Positions 38,380 through 50,700 of a stretch of DNA of 64,000 nucleotides are shown one piece after another. The notes under the pieces were generated by a model. It searched no databases, was not told where the DNA came from, and saw only the letters and a program-made list of their open reading frames with translations. The DNA lies in assembly GCA_005281725.1 (NCBI GenBank), contig SSBO01000008.1, positions 4,012,671 through 4,076,670 of the forward strand, written 5' to 3'. The position numbers were made by a program, and so were the translations under genes. The stretch is from Wuchereria bancrofti. Taxonomy: Eukaryota > Nematoda > Chromadorea > Rhabditida > Onchocercidae. The stretch's first letter is position 1. Each line of letters begins with the position of its first letter.

Positions 38380-41300
38380 TTAAGATCGCAATATAGCATA
38401 TTTGAAATGTTGTTTTAATTTTGAAATGATTATTGTACCATCAAAGGAAACCGAAGCGAAAACCCATGGATTGCTACCAGCCCATGCACAACTGTATACT
38501 GATTCCTCATGTTCTTCCATCTTCTCCAAACATTTATCACCCAAAACACTAAAAAACGATTCATCGATAATTAACAGACAAGAAAATATTAGAAAAAAAA
38601 AAAATCATCAAATATAAGTGATGTAAATATTGCTTAAAATTTCGGTAGGCCCAAAAATGTATCTGTAACCGAGATGCCTGAAACTTTTTTTGTTCATTCT
38701 CGAATTTCATGCAGTTGGTGAGAAAAGGTGCAGAAAGTTAATATTCAATTTTATTTTAAATTTAAAGAAATTACTTTTCGGGTATAGAACAGCTGTCGTC
38801 CAATGCCAATGCATGATTAGATTCAGAGCTAAGAGATTCTACGCTATTCAGGAATAGTCTAGCATCACTGCCTGCTGATAACAACAACTGATCATGAAAA
38901 GGGTTAAACTTAACACACCATACCCTGCAACATTAACAAACGATTTTGTTAGTTATCATTTTATAGAACCAATATTCCAGGATTCTATTTTCTCTTTAAG
39001 CAATTTTAATAATTTTCTCTTTTTAAGCAATTTTAATAACCTTAATAATTTTTTAAAATAATTTTTAAAAAATTAACCAATTTTTAGCATCGAAAAACAC
39101 TTTCATATTAGACATTAGTTATAGCAGACGGAAAAAAAAAACAATAACTGCAAAAATGCAAAATAACAAGAACTGATAGGAACTAGAAAACCTACATGAA
39201 CTAATACAAAAAAGGTAAAACATTGATTGTATACCAAAGTAAAGAAACCAGAATCCGTGAAAACCAAAAAGTTAATCTATCACTTTAGAAAAGGAAAAAG
39301 AACTGCTTTTGAAATAAAGACTCACCAATGCCTATGATCCTGTAAAACTTTCAATGGCATATCCACCTTCCGTATATCCCATAATGTCACTCTGAAATCA
39401 TCACCACAAGTTGCTACAATGTGCTCCACATTAGGATTGAAATCCAAATTTCTGACACGAGGTGAATTTACATTTTTAATAGAAAACGTTTTCCTAAAAT
39501 AATTCAATCCTTTTATAAAATATATGAGTTACATAATAAAAAGACAAGCAAAACGTGGAATCGGATTTTATTTAGAATGTAAAATTCCGCAAACTTCTTT
39601 CACACCTGGTTATGTAGAAAGATGTTTTTGATCAAATCTGATCACAAAATTGAATATAATGATGCCAACTTACTGCATAGTACGAACATCAATTCCTTCC
39701 ACTAATGTATCATAGGCTACCGCTAAGATACTTCCATTTGAGTAGAAATTCCATACGGATGCACTTATTGGTGTTTTACCATCGATCGATGTAGAACTTT
39801 CTATCTGAATCATTTAATGATTCAGATAATTTAATTATTGATGTATAATGTGATGAATCTTGAAGTATAAGTCCAATTTTGAGAATTCTGAAAGTTATAA
39901 AATACTACTTTTTATTTTCATATTTCCGTTAGGATAAAAACCTTGCGGTCGTTATTTAGCAGTGAAATTTAAATTTATCAAAAAATGACTGTTTGTAATT
40001 TAAATTAATTTAATGACATTGAATATGTTAAAATACGAATTTCTAAATGAAAATTTCATCAAAAAGACGAAGGATATAGACTGTAAAAATCACAAAATAT
40101 GAAAACATGAGAAAATAAAACTATTTTCACGAAATTTTGATTGCTAACAGAAACAATCTCTTTTAAAAGGTTCATGGATAATCGGAAATAGATCAGTTCT
40201 ATTGCAAAGATAGGAAGCACAATAAACCACCAAATAAATTAACTAATAAAAAAGAAAACAATTTTGAAGAAAAAAAATGTAAAAGGTAAAAGCAAAAAAC
40301 CTTTAAGGAGTTGACAACATCAGCCAATAGCACAGAATTATCAACGACAATGGCCAATTTATTTCCACTCGGATGGAATTCAGCTCTTGAAATAAATTAT
40401 TTTACATAACCAGAGTAATAAAAAAAGTATCTGCAATGTTAAAACATATATGATCATAGAGAAAACTGAGAATATAAACGACTAAACATGAGTTAGCAAT
40501 TCCAAATAGAGTCTGAAAATTTCAAATATTTTGAATTTTCGAGTACCTTGAAAATTTCAAAATGTGGAAAATTTTGTTTGAAATTGGTAAATCATGTTTA
40601 AAAGTTTAGAAAAAAAAACAAACACAAAACATTCAAAGCTGTTTCAATCATGAAAAAATGATTAAACAAAGTAAATTTGATAAAATGTAACAAAAATTCG
40701 CTTTCCAAAAGTCATATGCATTGCTCTACATTAAAAGATGGCCAGTTCCGATAATTTTATTGATTGTGCAGTATTATGCAAATTTTGGTTGGAGATAAAT
40801 TTTTGGAGATAATTTAGTAAGAACCATCAATAATTTTCTTTTCTTTTGCAATAAACACATTAAAAGTTACGAAATGCATTTTCCACTTTTCGAAGGAGAT
40901 ATATACTGTGCAAGTTCAACAAGATTCGATTCGTCATCATTCATCTTCCACAAACCAACACCACTTCGTATTGTGTCATTCACTGAAAAATTTTTTTATC
41001 GAAAAAAAATATAAAAAAAATTTCTTTTTTTTTTGTATTTTTTACCAAAAAAATATGAATAGGAATATTATGTTCCAAGAAGTTATGAATGAAGATTATT
41101 TTAACTTTCTTTTATCAAACTGAATCCTTTATAATCTCTGCCGATTACTTTTATTAACAACTATGATAGCTATCTTGAGATGTCAACTTATTGTTGTTTA
41201 CTTTAATAACGAGGTGAACACTTCTTCTGTTTCCTATTCCATTTCTGTTATCTATCATTGTTAACATAAACTTTAATAATGTGAGTGAGTGATGATTGGA

Positions 41301-41830
41301 AGCTTACAAGCAACATAACATGTGGCAAAGATATTCGAATCGACGAATGAGCTTGACATAGACCAAATTTCACCAGAAGGATGATCAAATGACCGTGTGC
41401 TAATATCAAGCCAATCATCATCGACTTCCAACATATAAATCTTAAATCAAGTCAGGTCAAGAGTAAAACATGAAAGAAATTATTTTATGAACAGCTACGA
41501 AAATAAACATTAGATAATTAATAAAAAATTTTGTTTGAAATATTTGGAAAAGAAATCATTAACCAATTATTTATCTTGTAAAAAAAAATAGTTTTTAAAA
41601 ACAACATTAGCGAAAGACAATAAACTCTTCCAATCACTACTCTTAGTTTTTAAAAGATGATTCCTATCACTTCAAAAATTCTGTTTCCTGTACATCGTGA
41701 GATTTACCTGATTATCCTGCTTTAAGGATTGAGTACCAACAAGAAATAAAGTTCTTTCTCCAGCTGGAAGACTGACAATACTTCGTGTCGGCAAATTGAT
41801 TCCATACTTCAAAGAGGCTTCTTCCGTCAT
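38380..41830 (-). CDS. EIPR1: EIPR1 (TSSC1), WD40 protein of the EARP/GARP pathway
   Basis: EIPR1 binds the EARP and GARP tethering complexes and helps endosomal recycling and dense-core vesicle formation. Minus-strand exons: 41708-41830, 41308-41440, 40871-40982, 40301-40385, 39674-39804, 39326-39493, 38775-38924, 38380-38548. All phases join and give 356 residues (human 387). Landmarks: FLVGTQSLKQDNQ, HPSGEIWSMSSS, VRNLDFNPNVEH, CGDDFRVTLWDIRKV, HRHWVWCVKFNPFHDQLLL, and the C-terminal ESVYSCAWAGSNPWVFASV followed by FKYAIL. These are WD40 blades matching human EIPR1 in order. The acidic loop between the last two blades is shorter than in human. Confidence 0.96.
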
Positions 41831-42654
41831 TTTTAGCTAAATTTGCGCAATATGTTCATCTATGATGAACTAATAGATCAAATCTGCGATAACGCTAGAA
41901 TCCAGTAAAGACATACCAACCTCGAACACTCTTCCATGTTAAGGTAGTCGAACACTCTTATTAAGGATAATTTTGAAAACTTATTCAAATAAATGAGTGC
42001 AAGGTACCAGATCTTTCATGTCAGAATTAATGTAATGAAGGATGACGATATAAATGCATAATTTATTTAGTTATAAGTACTTCATTTTTGATAGCTCCAG
42101 TCTGCATCAAATAATGCACGATTTTGTCCTAATGCAACAATAATTATGAAACTATAAAACGATATATTTAAAGCTTTAAGACCATAAAAGAAAGCCAAAC
42201 AAAAGGCAACACAAGAAAACTCATCAATAACAATAAACTGATTAATTGAATTTTAAACTGAAATTCTTGCAAAACTAGCAAAACTAATAAAACAAAATCT
42301 TAATCGTACAGAAAGGCAACATATGAAATGTTTGAAATTTATGGCAAACATTGAAATGTTCCGCAAAAAAAAATAGCACAAATCAGACGTATCTCCTCAA
42401 GACAATGAATAATAAGTAGAGTAGAGACATACTGAATTACTAAACGAGGATTTATAGACTGATAAATTAGAAATTGAACTAGTTATTTATACTATGAATT
42501 CGCTAATAATTCGTAAATCATATAAACACCATTTAATGGTGTTTTTTGAAAATACAACAATACATAATATAACATATTACTATGGCAGAAAAACTTTGGT
42601 TGAATATAGAAAAATAAAAGAAAAAAAAACGGGTACTAATATTGAGCACTAGTA
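41831..42654. other. Intergenic, TMEM161 3' end to EIPR1
   Basis: About 820 bases between two minus-strand genes; AT-rich, no feature recognised. Confidence 0.55.
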
Positions 42655-45600
42655 TTATGACCATTCGAAACGATGAGCATAAATAAGGCCCATTAAAGCA
42701 AATGCTGCATTGGTCCCAAGTGATGCAACAATTAAGATTGTCCACAATCCTCGATGTACAGTGGCATTTAGTAGCGCCCGTAATGACCCTGCAGGAATTG
42801 TGGATAGTATTTGTGAATTAAGAGTCTCTTGATTCATTCCAATCCATGAAATACCACCTAAATTTCAAAATTTAATATTTTTAATTCCATAACAATATAC
42901 AGTGCTGAGACAAATCTACATTTTTTTTTCTTTCGTATCTTACATTCTCATTCTTTATTAATTAGTAAAAAATTCCCTTTAATATACAAAAAAACTTTGT
43001 ACTGTGAGAATTTACCACAAAACTTACATGTTGTTTTCAATATTAAAGCATAAAGCACCGGTAGAAGAGGTGGCACAAAATAATGCAAAGCAGCAACATT
43101 GAAAAAATAAAAATAACGCTGTATCTAAAAAACAAATAGAAATATTCATTTCTTTTTTTTTGTAGAATCGAACTATTTGAAGAATCAAGAAAAAAAATTA
43201 AAAACCTGAAAAAATTATTTTTGCCAAGAAGGAATTATTTCCTCGATTCATTCCACTAGTGATTTACTCCACAAGGTACTTGAAAGTTCCGAAAATCTGA
43301 AATTCTAGCTAACCTTCATTTGCAGCACTGATGTTTTGATCCAACCACTTTCGCGATGAATCTTAGAAAGGGCAATCAGAGATTGATCCAGAAATGATTG
43401 CAAATGAGGTCGATATAAGAAAAGGCGCAATAGTGCAGTTAGAATGACGATATATATACGAAGGGTATCCATCTGACATTCATTCAATCTGAAAATATTA
43501 TAGGACAAAATGAAAAAACTAACGTGGGACTAAAAATTTTTTTGATATTTCACATTTTATAAATAAGCAAATTATAAGCTAGCTGATTAATTAAAGAAAC
43601 CTCTTTTATAAATAAGAAAAATTAGAGAGTTTTGCAATCCAAACATAAATATTAAATAATTCAACATTTCTTTATGATTTAACATCTCACAAAAAAAAAT
43701 CTGCATTTTCACAAAACTAAGATGCATAAATGAGGAATTTATTTAAGCAAATATAACTCACAATCGCTTAGGTCCATAAACCAGGTAGTTCTTTGCAGGA
43801 TGAGAGTATAAAAACAATGCCAAAAATTGTGACATAAAAGTGAGGTGATATAACATCCTGGAATAATCACTCATATCATCAGTTTGATGAGAACGACAAT
43901 AAATCGTAAGGATAGCAATAGATGGATATTTCATATCTTTCATAAAAGGTTGATCAAAAAATATGCAGTCAATGGGTCCTATCTTCGTTATATTAGGCAA
44001 TTCGCAAAGGGAGAGAAGTAAATGTAGTGTTTTTCCTTCTGTTATTTTAAACTTCGTACTTGTTCCAGTTTAAAACTATTAATTTGTAGAGAGATAATAA
44101 TACTGGTAGGTACTAAACTGAGAAACCGATAATGTACAGCTTCTAGATAATAAAGAGATTTTTTTCTCTTTAAAAAGCAAGCATGAAGTTACGAAAATCT
44201 AATAAGTTAGTAAAATTATGACTATTTGCAAGCAACTTTCAATCCTGAATCTAATGGTTTACTATAAATATCAGTGCAAGTATGGGAAATTCAGTTAACG
44301 ATACCAGAACAGAATTCAAAAACATTTATACGAGCACAAAACTATTTGCAGAATATTACTAAAAATATTTCCACATGATATTCAGAAAATTTTTACCTAT
44401 CAAGAGGTCGTTCAGCATTTTTAACGACATCAGAATACATACGCGCATACCTAAAACCAGGAAAAACAAGCAGAGCAGCAAAAAATGCCAGCATGAACGC
44501 CAAAGAGATAAAAAAGAGAAGTGGCGAATGTTGAGACATATAATCTGGAACTTGGCTTTCCGCCATAAATTTTGCCGTTGCATTCTTCAGCGAATCGAAT
44601 GCTGGAATCAATAATTTCAAAACCAATAAAAAAAAATATTCGAAAAATTACTTAAATTGGAAAGAATTGCTACTGCAATTTCTGACCGCAATATGACCAA
44701 GGAATCTTAGAATCTTATCATGCATGAAAGCTGAATAATTCACCTTCATTCACAGGCATATCAAAGAGACGCTCGGCGAACATGATTAAAATTAAAGAGA
44801 ACAAGAAAAATAAAGACGCTATTGAAATGACCAAATTTCTTTCTCCAATAGCAACATTACTTGTAAAGTATGTGGCTGCTACTAGAGTCAGTGCCTGAAA
44901 ATTCATTATATTAGGCATTTCCCAAAAAAATATTTTTTTAATAAATTCAGATAATGTGATTTTGTGAATGACTCCTTTCTAGTAAATTGTACCAATTGAA
45001 ACCTTGTCTTTCATGATAACACAACAAACCATAAAATAAGGAAAATCAACTATCCCCAAATAACTTAAAAACTTATATCTCCACATTATAGTTCTTAACA
45101 ATTTATGAAGAGAAAGAAAATGATTGACACCTGAAGTAGGAAGAATACCGACAGAAGTAACCATATAATGGAAATATTAAAATCTGTATTGCTAGGAAAG
45201 ACAAAACATATGAATTCGCTTGTGATGTAGGATATCTGCAAATCTATCGCGTTAATTTAACATAGATGCAAACACTCAGAAACATAACACAATTATATTG
45301 GTAGTAAGAGAGCCATGAATTATGCTTGCTTGTATATGCTTACCCATTACCCATAAATAGTATTGTTGTTTTCGATACATAAATCCACTTTATCAACATT
45401 AGCATATTCCGGATTCATTTACCACTTTTCCAAATTTTTACATGAGTTATGAAAATTTTTTATTATACAAAGTACTAAAATTTTCATTGAATAAATACCA
45501 TATAAATATTTATTATGTATTTTTATTATATAAATATTAAAAAGAATTTATTGAATTTTATTATATAAATACTAAATAAAGTGGTTTCATTAGTATTTGT

Positions 45601-46946
45601 TTACTTATATTATGTATATATAAATCGCCCTATGCCCGAAAACTACAGATAATTGCAAAATTGTCAGAAATAGGAGCTGTTTGAAAATTAGCACTAACTA
45701 ACAGTTCAAGCAAACTGAAATTAAGTTTACTGGAGAAAAATGTCCTACAATATATTCCTATTCTCTCTACAACCATATCTACCACTTTTCAACTCTTTCA
45801 TTACAGATAATTCTGCTTAGGTTTTAAAGAAGTGCATTCATTGGTAAATCAAGAGTGAGACATTGCAACCTAAACTTACCACAGTAAAGCCAAGAAATTC
45901 TGCAGACCACATAAATGTTTCATAAAACTGTACACGCTGCAAATCAGCGATATCCACTGGAACTGATATCAAATCCAATTCTATTTTTTTCGATACCAAA
46001 GCATCAGATTCTTCATCTCTACAAAACAAAGGATGCACCAGAAAGTTTGCCAAATTCTGGGAATTAAATTAAATTCAACAGTGAATTAAAAACATTTCGT
46101 TATTGAGGAAATAAAATTACCGCGGGTGTTGGCGCTTTCGATTTTTCACTGAACGTATAGAATGAGATTGAGATGCTTGTTTTAAAGCAGCACTTGATGG
46201 TGGCAAATAGCGCTGCAACCTGAAAAATTGAAAAATTTCAGTCCTATCAGAAAAAGAGTATTGACAAACGAAAAAAAAAAGAAAAAAAGCCTAACGTGGA
46301 AATAAGCAACGACCTCAGTAATCAAAAACTTTTTAATTTCAGGTGAAAAATGTAAAAGATATCGTCTTCAAGTAAGTTAAACTACAGAAGCGAAATATGA
46401 GCATATGCTTGAAGAAAGTAGCTAAGTAGGTTAAAGTGCTTAAACGGCCATGTAACTGACAGAATTTAAAAAAAAAATACTCGAAATGATGTTAAACTAT
46501 ATTTTATAGAAGCCAGAAACTCAAAGTCTCAAAGGGAACAAACTTATTACTATAAAATCTAAGAACTAACCGGTTGCATAGGATAATCTCGACCAGTGAA
46601 AACCTCTTGCGAATTTTAGTTAAGAAAAAAAAGATGAACAATGAAGCAAGTATATGATGACCTAATATAGCCTGAAATTGAAAATGTTTGAAATTCTGTG
46701 ATTCTGTTCATAAAAATCCCATGAAATGTACTGCTTGTGCGACATTTTTTAATGCTGAAAAAACTTATCAGCAAGATTTCAATGCATTCAATTCAACCTC
46801 ATCCACAGTTCCAATTTGAAGCTTATTTTTCTAAATTTAATTCCATTATCTACATACATAACAAATAATAAAGAATGAAAAAAGTAGCTCACTTCTCTTT
46901 ATTTGTTATGTCTAATAAAAGAAAACTCAGATTACTATATTACCAT
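42655..46946 (-). CDS. TMEM161: TMEM161, polytopic membrane protein
   Basis: TMEM161 proteins are multi-pass membrane proteins; TMEM161B has been linked to cardiac rhythm and brain folding in vertebrates, with no known enzyme activity. Minus-strand exons: 46944-46946 (ATG only, inferred), 46571-46671, 46150-46219 (or to 46121), 45880-46056, 45131-45235, 44744-44894, 44397-44601, 43762-43857, 43314-43488, 43028-43124, 42655-42857. This gives about 460 residues (human 479). Landmarks: [10 protein letters not shown] matching [20 protein letters not shown] (FPGLRLAQ in human), [24 protein letters not shown] and the C-terminal [11 protein letters not shown]. Hydrophobic segments recur in most exons. 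Exon 3 keeps frame only with a GTGAAA donor (after 46150); the stronger-looking GTAATT donor (after 46121) breaks phase. Confidence 0.9.
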
Positions 46947-47777
46947 TTAATTCGTACAATCCCCGGAATCACAGACTGTAATAACAAAAGAATCTGAAAA
47001 CATTTCAGGATTTCCCAAATATCGTTTTCATAATTCCGGATTATAAAAGCGCCATTCCTGTACGTAAAATAGTTCTCAAATACAAAAAAACGAACGCCAA
47101 ACGAATCGGATGCATATGTAAAATCTATGATGATCTGAGTGAGATGGATTTTCACGCGAAGAGAGAAAAGTGATTTGAGTAGGAAATGATGAAAATGTAA
47201 TTTAAATGGGGAATGATTTTTACGTGAAGGTCTTAAATAGGAAATAATGGGAATGTGATTTAATTGAGAAATAATTCTTACGTGAAGATCTAAACGTGAG
47301 CTAAACGGGAAATAATGGGGATGTGACTTAATTGGGAAGTAATCTTTACACGAAGATAAAAACGTGATTTCCATGTGGAATAAATTTCACATGAAAATGA
47401 ATGAACGGCAAAATTCCTATTGGAAAATCATTCGGGAACGCCTTTCAATAGGAAACGGTTAGACGGTAAGATGGCTAGGTAATGAGAAAAGAGAAAAGAT
47501 TAGACGAGCAGAGACAATAGTAACCCAAATTTAGAACAGTATTGTTTTTCTTCTTTCGTTAACTATTCCTTTTTTTGTGCAACAGGTAAGTGTGTTTTGA
47601 TTGAAAATGTTGACGTATTCCAAGTATATGGTTAATGTATGACACGTACGAGGAAATGTTACGTGAAGTATAAAATAATATAGGATAAATCTATTCATTA
47701 TTTACATTTTTTCAGCATTAAACAAAACATTTTTCAACATTTCATGATCAACAAGAGCAATTTATCATTACCAGGTG
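46947..47777. other. Shared upstream region of TMEM161 (-) and ATG4 (+)
   Basis: 830 bases between divergent genes. It contains a degenerate tandem array (separate entry) and, at 47711-47715, a TTCAG that may be the ATG4 trans-splice acceptor. An upstream ATG at 47744 is out of frame with ATG4. Confidence 0.6.
47146..47395. repeat. Degenerate ~60-68-bp tandem repeat, about four units
   Basis: Units start near 47146, 47214, 47272 and 47340. Each holds a TTTTTACGTGAAG-like core (TTCACGCGAAG, TTTACGTGAAG, CTTACGTGAAG, TTTACACGAAG), followed by GGAAATAATGGGAATGTGA-like sequence. The 144-residue open frame on the minus strand here comes from the repeat. Confidence 0.8.
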
Positions 47778-50700
47778 ATGATGTTAGCCGAACTAAGGCT
47801 GAAGAAAGACCGAGTACATGAAGAAGCGAAGTATGTTTCTCCCTCTCTGTCTCTCTCTCTCTCCCGATGTGTCTTCTATATCAGTCTTATCATTTTCTTC
47901 CTCATACATTTGTTATTTCACTCTTTCTATTTTTGTCAGCATTACTTATGACTTTTATTTCATTTGGAGAAATTATGTGATGAAACATTTCGTTTAAAAA
48001 AATGTTTTTTTTTTCTTTTTCAATAAGAAAAGAAATGGTCGAATAATCAGTAAATAAGATTGAATAATCACAAAAATTTTGTCATAAGAATCACGAAAAT
48101 TTTGTTTCATTTTAAATTAATTTTATTCAGTTCATTTGTTATTATTGAAATTATCATTGCTCTTTTTTTTGCCAAAGAAATTGCATACTACATACATAAT
48201 TGCAAACAGGGCATATAATTTATTTATTTTTTCTACAATAATGTTACTTAGCAAATTTAACGGTCTTTGCATGTGAAAATGTGATGAATTTAACTAGATT
48301 CCTTAATTATTTTTTTAGAAAAAAACAACATTCGTGATACTTTCCTTTAAATATTATCAGTTATTTTTTTCTCATCATTAGCAAATTTTTGGAATTTCTG
48401 AAAAGGAAGTATTTTTTCAGGAGATTATTTGCTGATTGGAAGCCTGCAGTGAACAAAATGTTGGAGACTTATCTCACGCTTGATCCGGGCTTTTCGGATG
48501 CTCAAAATTATGCTTTATTTGATTCAAATCTTCCCATTTATCTTTTAGGCGAGAAATTTACATCGAGAGGAGGTTAGCTAAGTTTTTATTTATTTGAATC
48601 AAGGCTGCTATATTATGTAAATTCACTTTTGTATTAGGGAAAAGTGGAACTCTTTTCAAATTAAATCAATATTTGATGTTGTAAATTGCGATTGTAATTA
48701 CATCCGTTTTGAAAAGCTTCATTCATTTCTTTTTTGTTTTTGTAATTTCATATAAAAAACTTCACTGTATTTATTTTGATCTATTTTCTTGCTATAGATA
48801 TGGCACGCGTAAAAGAATTTATGGCATCGCTGTTATGGTTTACATATCGTAAAAATTTTCAACCCATTGGTAAATTACTAATACTTCGATTTGGTGATAC
48901 ATGATTTTATTGAAAACTGAATTAGGAAATAAAACGATTAGGTAAATAACGCTTTTTATGACAGGTCTAATAAAATTGGTATCTGTTGTTTTCTTTGCTT
49001 AGTGTGATTAATTGCTTACTTCATTTTTGCATATCAGTGTTATGATTTTCTTTCATGTTTGCTTACTTTTATTAAGTGCCCAAAGCAGATTTGTTATAGG
49101 TGGTACTGGGCCGACAACTGATCAAGGTTGGGGATGTATGCTGAGATGTGGCCAAATGTTATTGGCTCGGGTGTTAATAGTGCGACATCTGGGTCATAAT
49201 TGGCTTTGGGACCGAGATGTCAAATTGACAGAATACAAACGTATTCTGCGTATGTTTCAGGACAAGAAAAACTGCCTTTTTTCAATACATCAGATAGGTA
49301 AAATTGAGCAATTTCTTTTGGTATTTTAATTATTACTCTTAACTTTGTCTGTTTATGCTTGTGATTTAAAAAATGATTGTTGAATCAGGGACTGAAATTC
49401 AACTGAAATTTCGAATTCATGTTTGAAAGTTGGTGTTTACATTCTATAGATTCTTTTGCGAATTCAAAGCTTGGATTTTTTTTTTTAAGTTTGGATTTGT
49501 TCTAACATAAAAAGCATTGTCAAAAAGTGTGCCAGTTGTTGCGTAAATCCGGGTTTGGTATAGTATTGCAGCTTAAGAAGTAATATTCAGTTTTTAAAAT
49601 TAGAGTTCGATTTTGGTGAGTGTTTTGATAATTCGAAATCAAATTTGTCTATTTATAGCGAATATGGGAGTATCCGAAGGCAAAGAAATTGGAGAATGGT
49701 TTGGTCCGAACACAGCTGCTCAGGTTTTGAAAAAGTTGGTCATATACGATCAGTGGTCACGACTAACAGTACATGTAGCTCTTGACAATGTACTGATTAC
49801 GAGTGACATACGCACTATGGCTTTTACTAGACCTCCTTACCCAAAGTCTGGGTAGTTGTTTCAGCTTTTGTGTATTTTTTTAAATAAATATTTCGACTCG
49901 ACCCCTTAAATTTTTTATTGCATAAGATTTTAAAGCATACATTGCATACAAATTAAATGATTTGGACATAACTTTTGTGTTTTAAGATTTTTTATCTTGT
50001 CCATGTTAGTACTATTTATCATTTACTTGGCTGAAATTTTTATTGTAGATCTCGGCGTGAGACAGAAAGTGATTATAATGATAATCTCGGTACTATTGAC
50101 CCTGCTGGTAAATTCTTGTTTCATTCATGTTGTTTATGCTAAAAAGGAACATTTAAGAAATGTTCAAAACTCAAGTTTTCGTAGAATTAACTATAATTAC
50201 TAATAGCTCACTCACAAGTCTTATATGAAGATCTTACAGAAGCGGAAATATTACCGAAATCAACTCGATCTCCAACACGAAGTGAAACCTCGTCTATAAG
50301 CAGTTACAGTGGTGTCAGCGAAGAATGGCGACCATTGCTGATCATCATTCCACTTAGGCTTGGCTTAAATACAATAAACCGTTGTTACTTTCCTGCTATT
50401 CAGGTTTTCTCTTCTTATTCACTTAGTTTAATTCCGGAGATACGGGAAATATGGCGATAAATGATGCAAGAACACCTTATAAGCACTTTATATTTGCATT
50501 AAAATGCTCTTATTCATCGAATTTTTTTGGAAAAGTAGTTAACTCATCTATGTTAGAAAATGAAATGTCCCAACTATTGGGCTTTGTATAAAGGAAAAGT
50601 ATGACTTCAGAGCTGTTTCAAAGCTGAATACTTCATTATTAGGACCTTCAACTAAGTAGGATAATGTTTTATACAGACAGTATGCATTAATTGAGATAGA

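Noticed and set aside
46940..47374. 144-residue open frame on the minus strand
   Set aside because: It is read from the degenerate tandem array and repeats the same peptide pattern; no family and no splice support.
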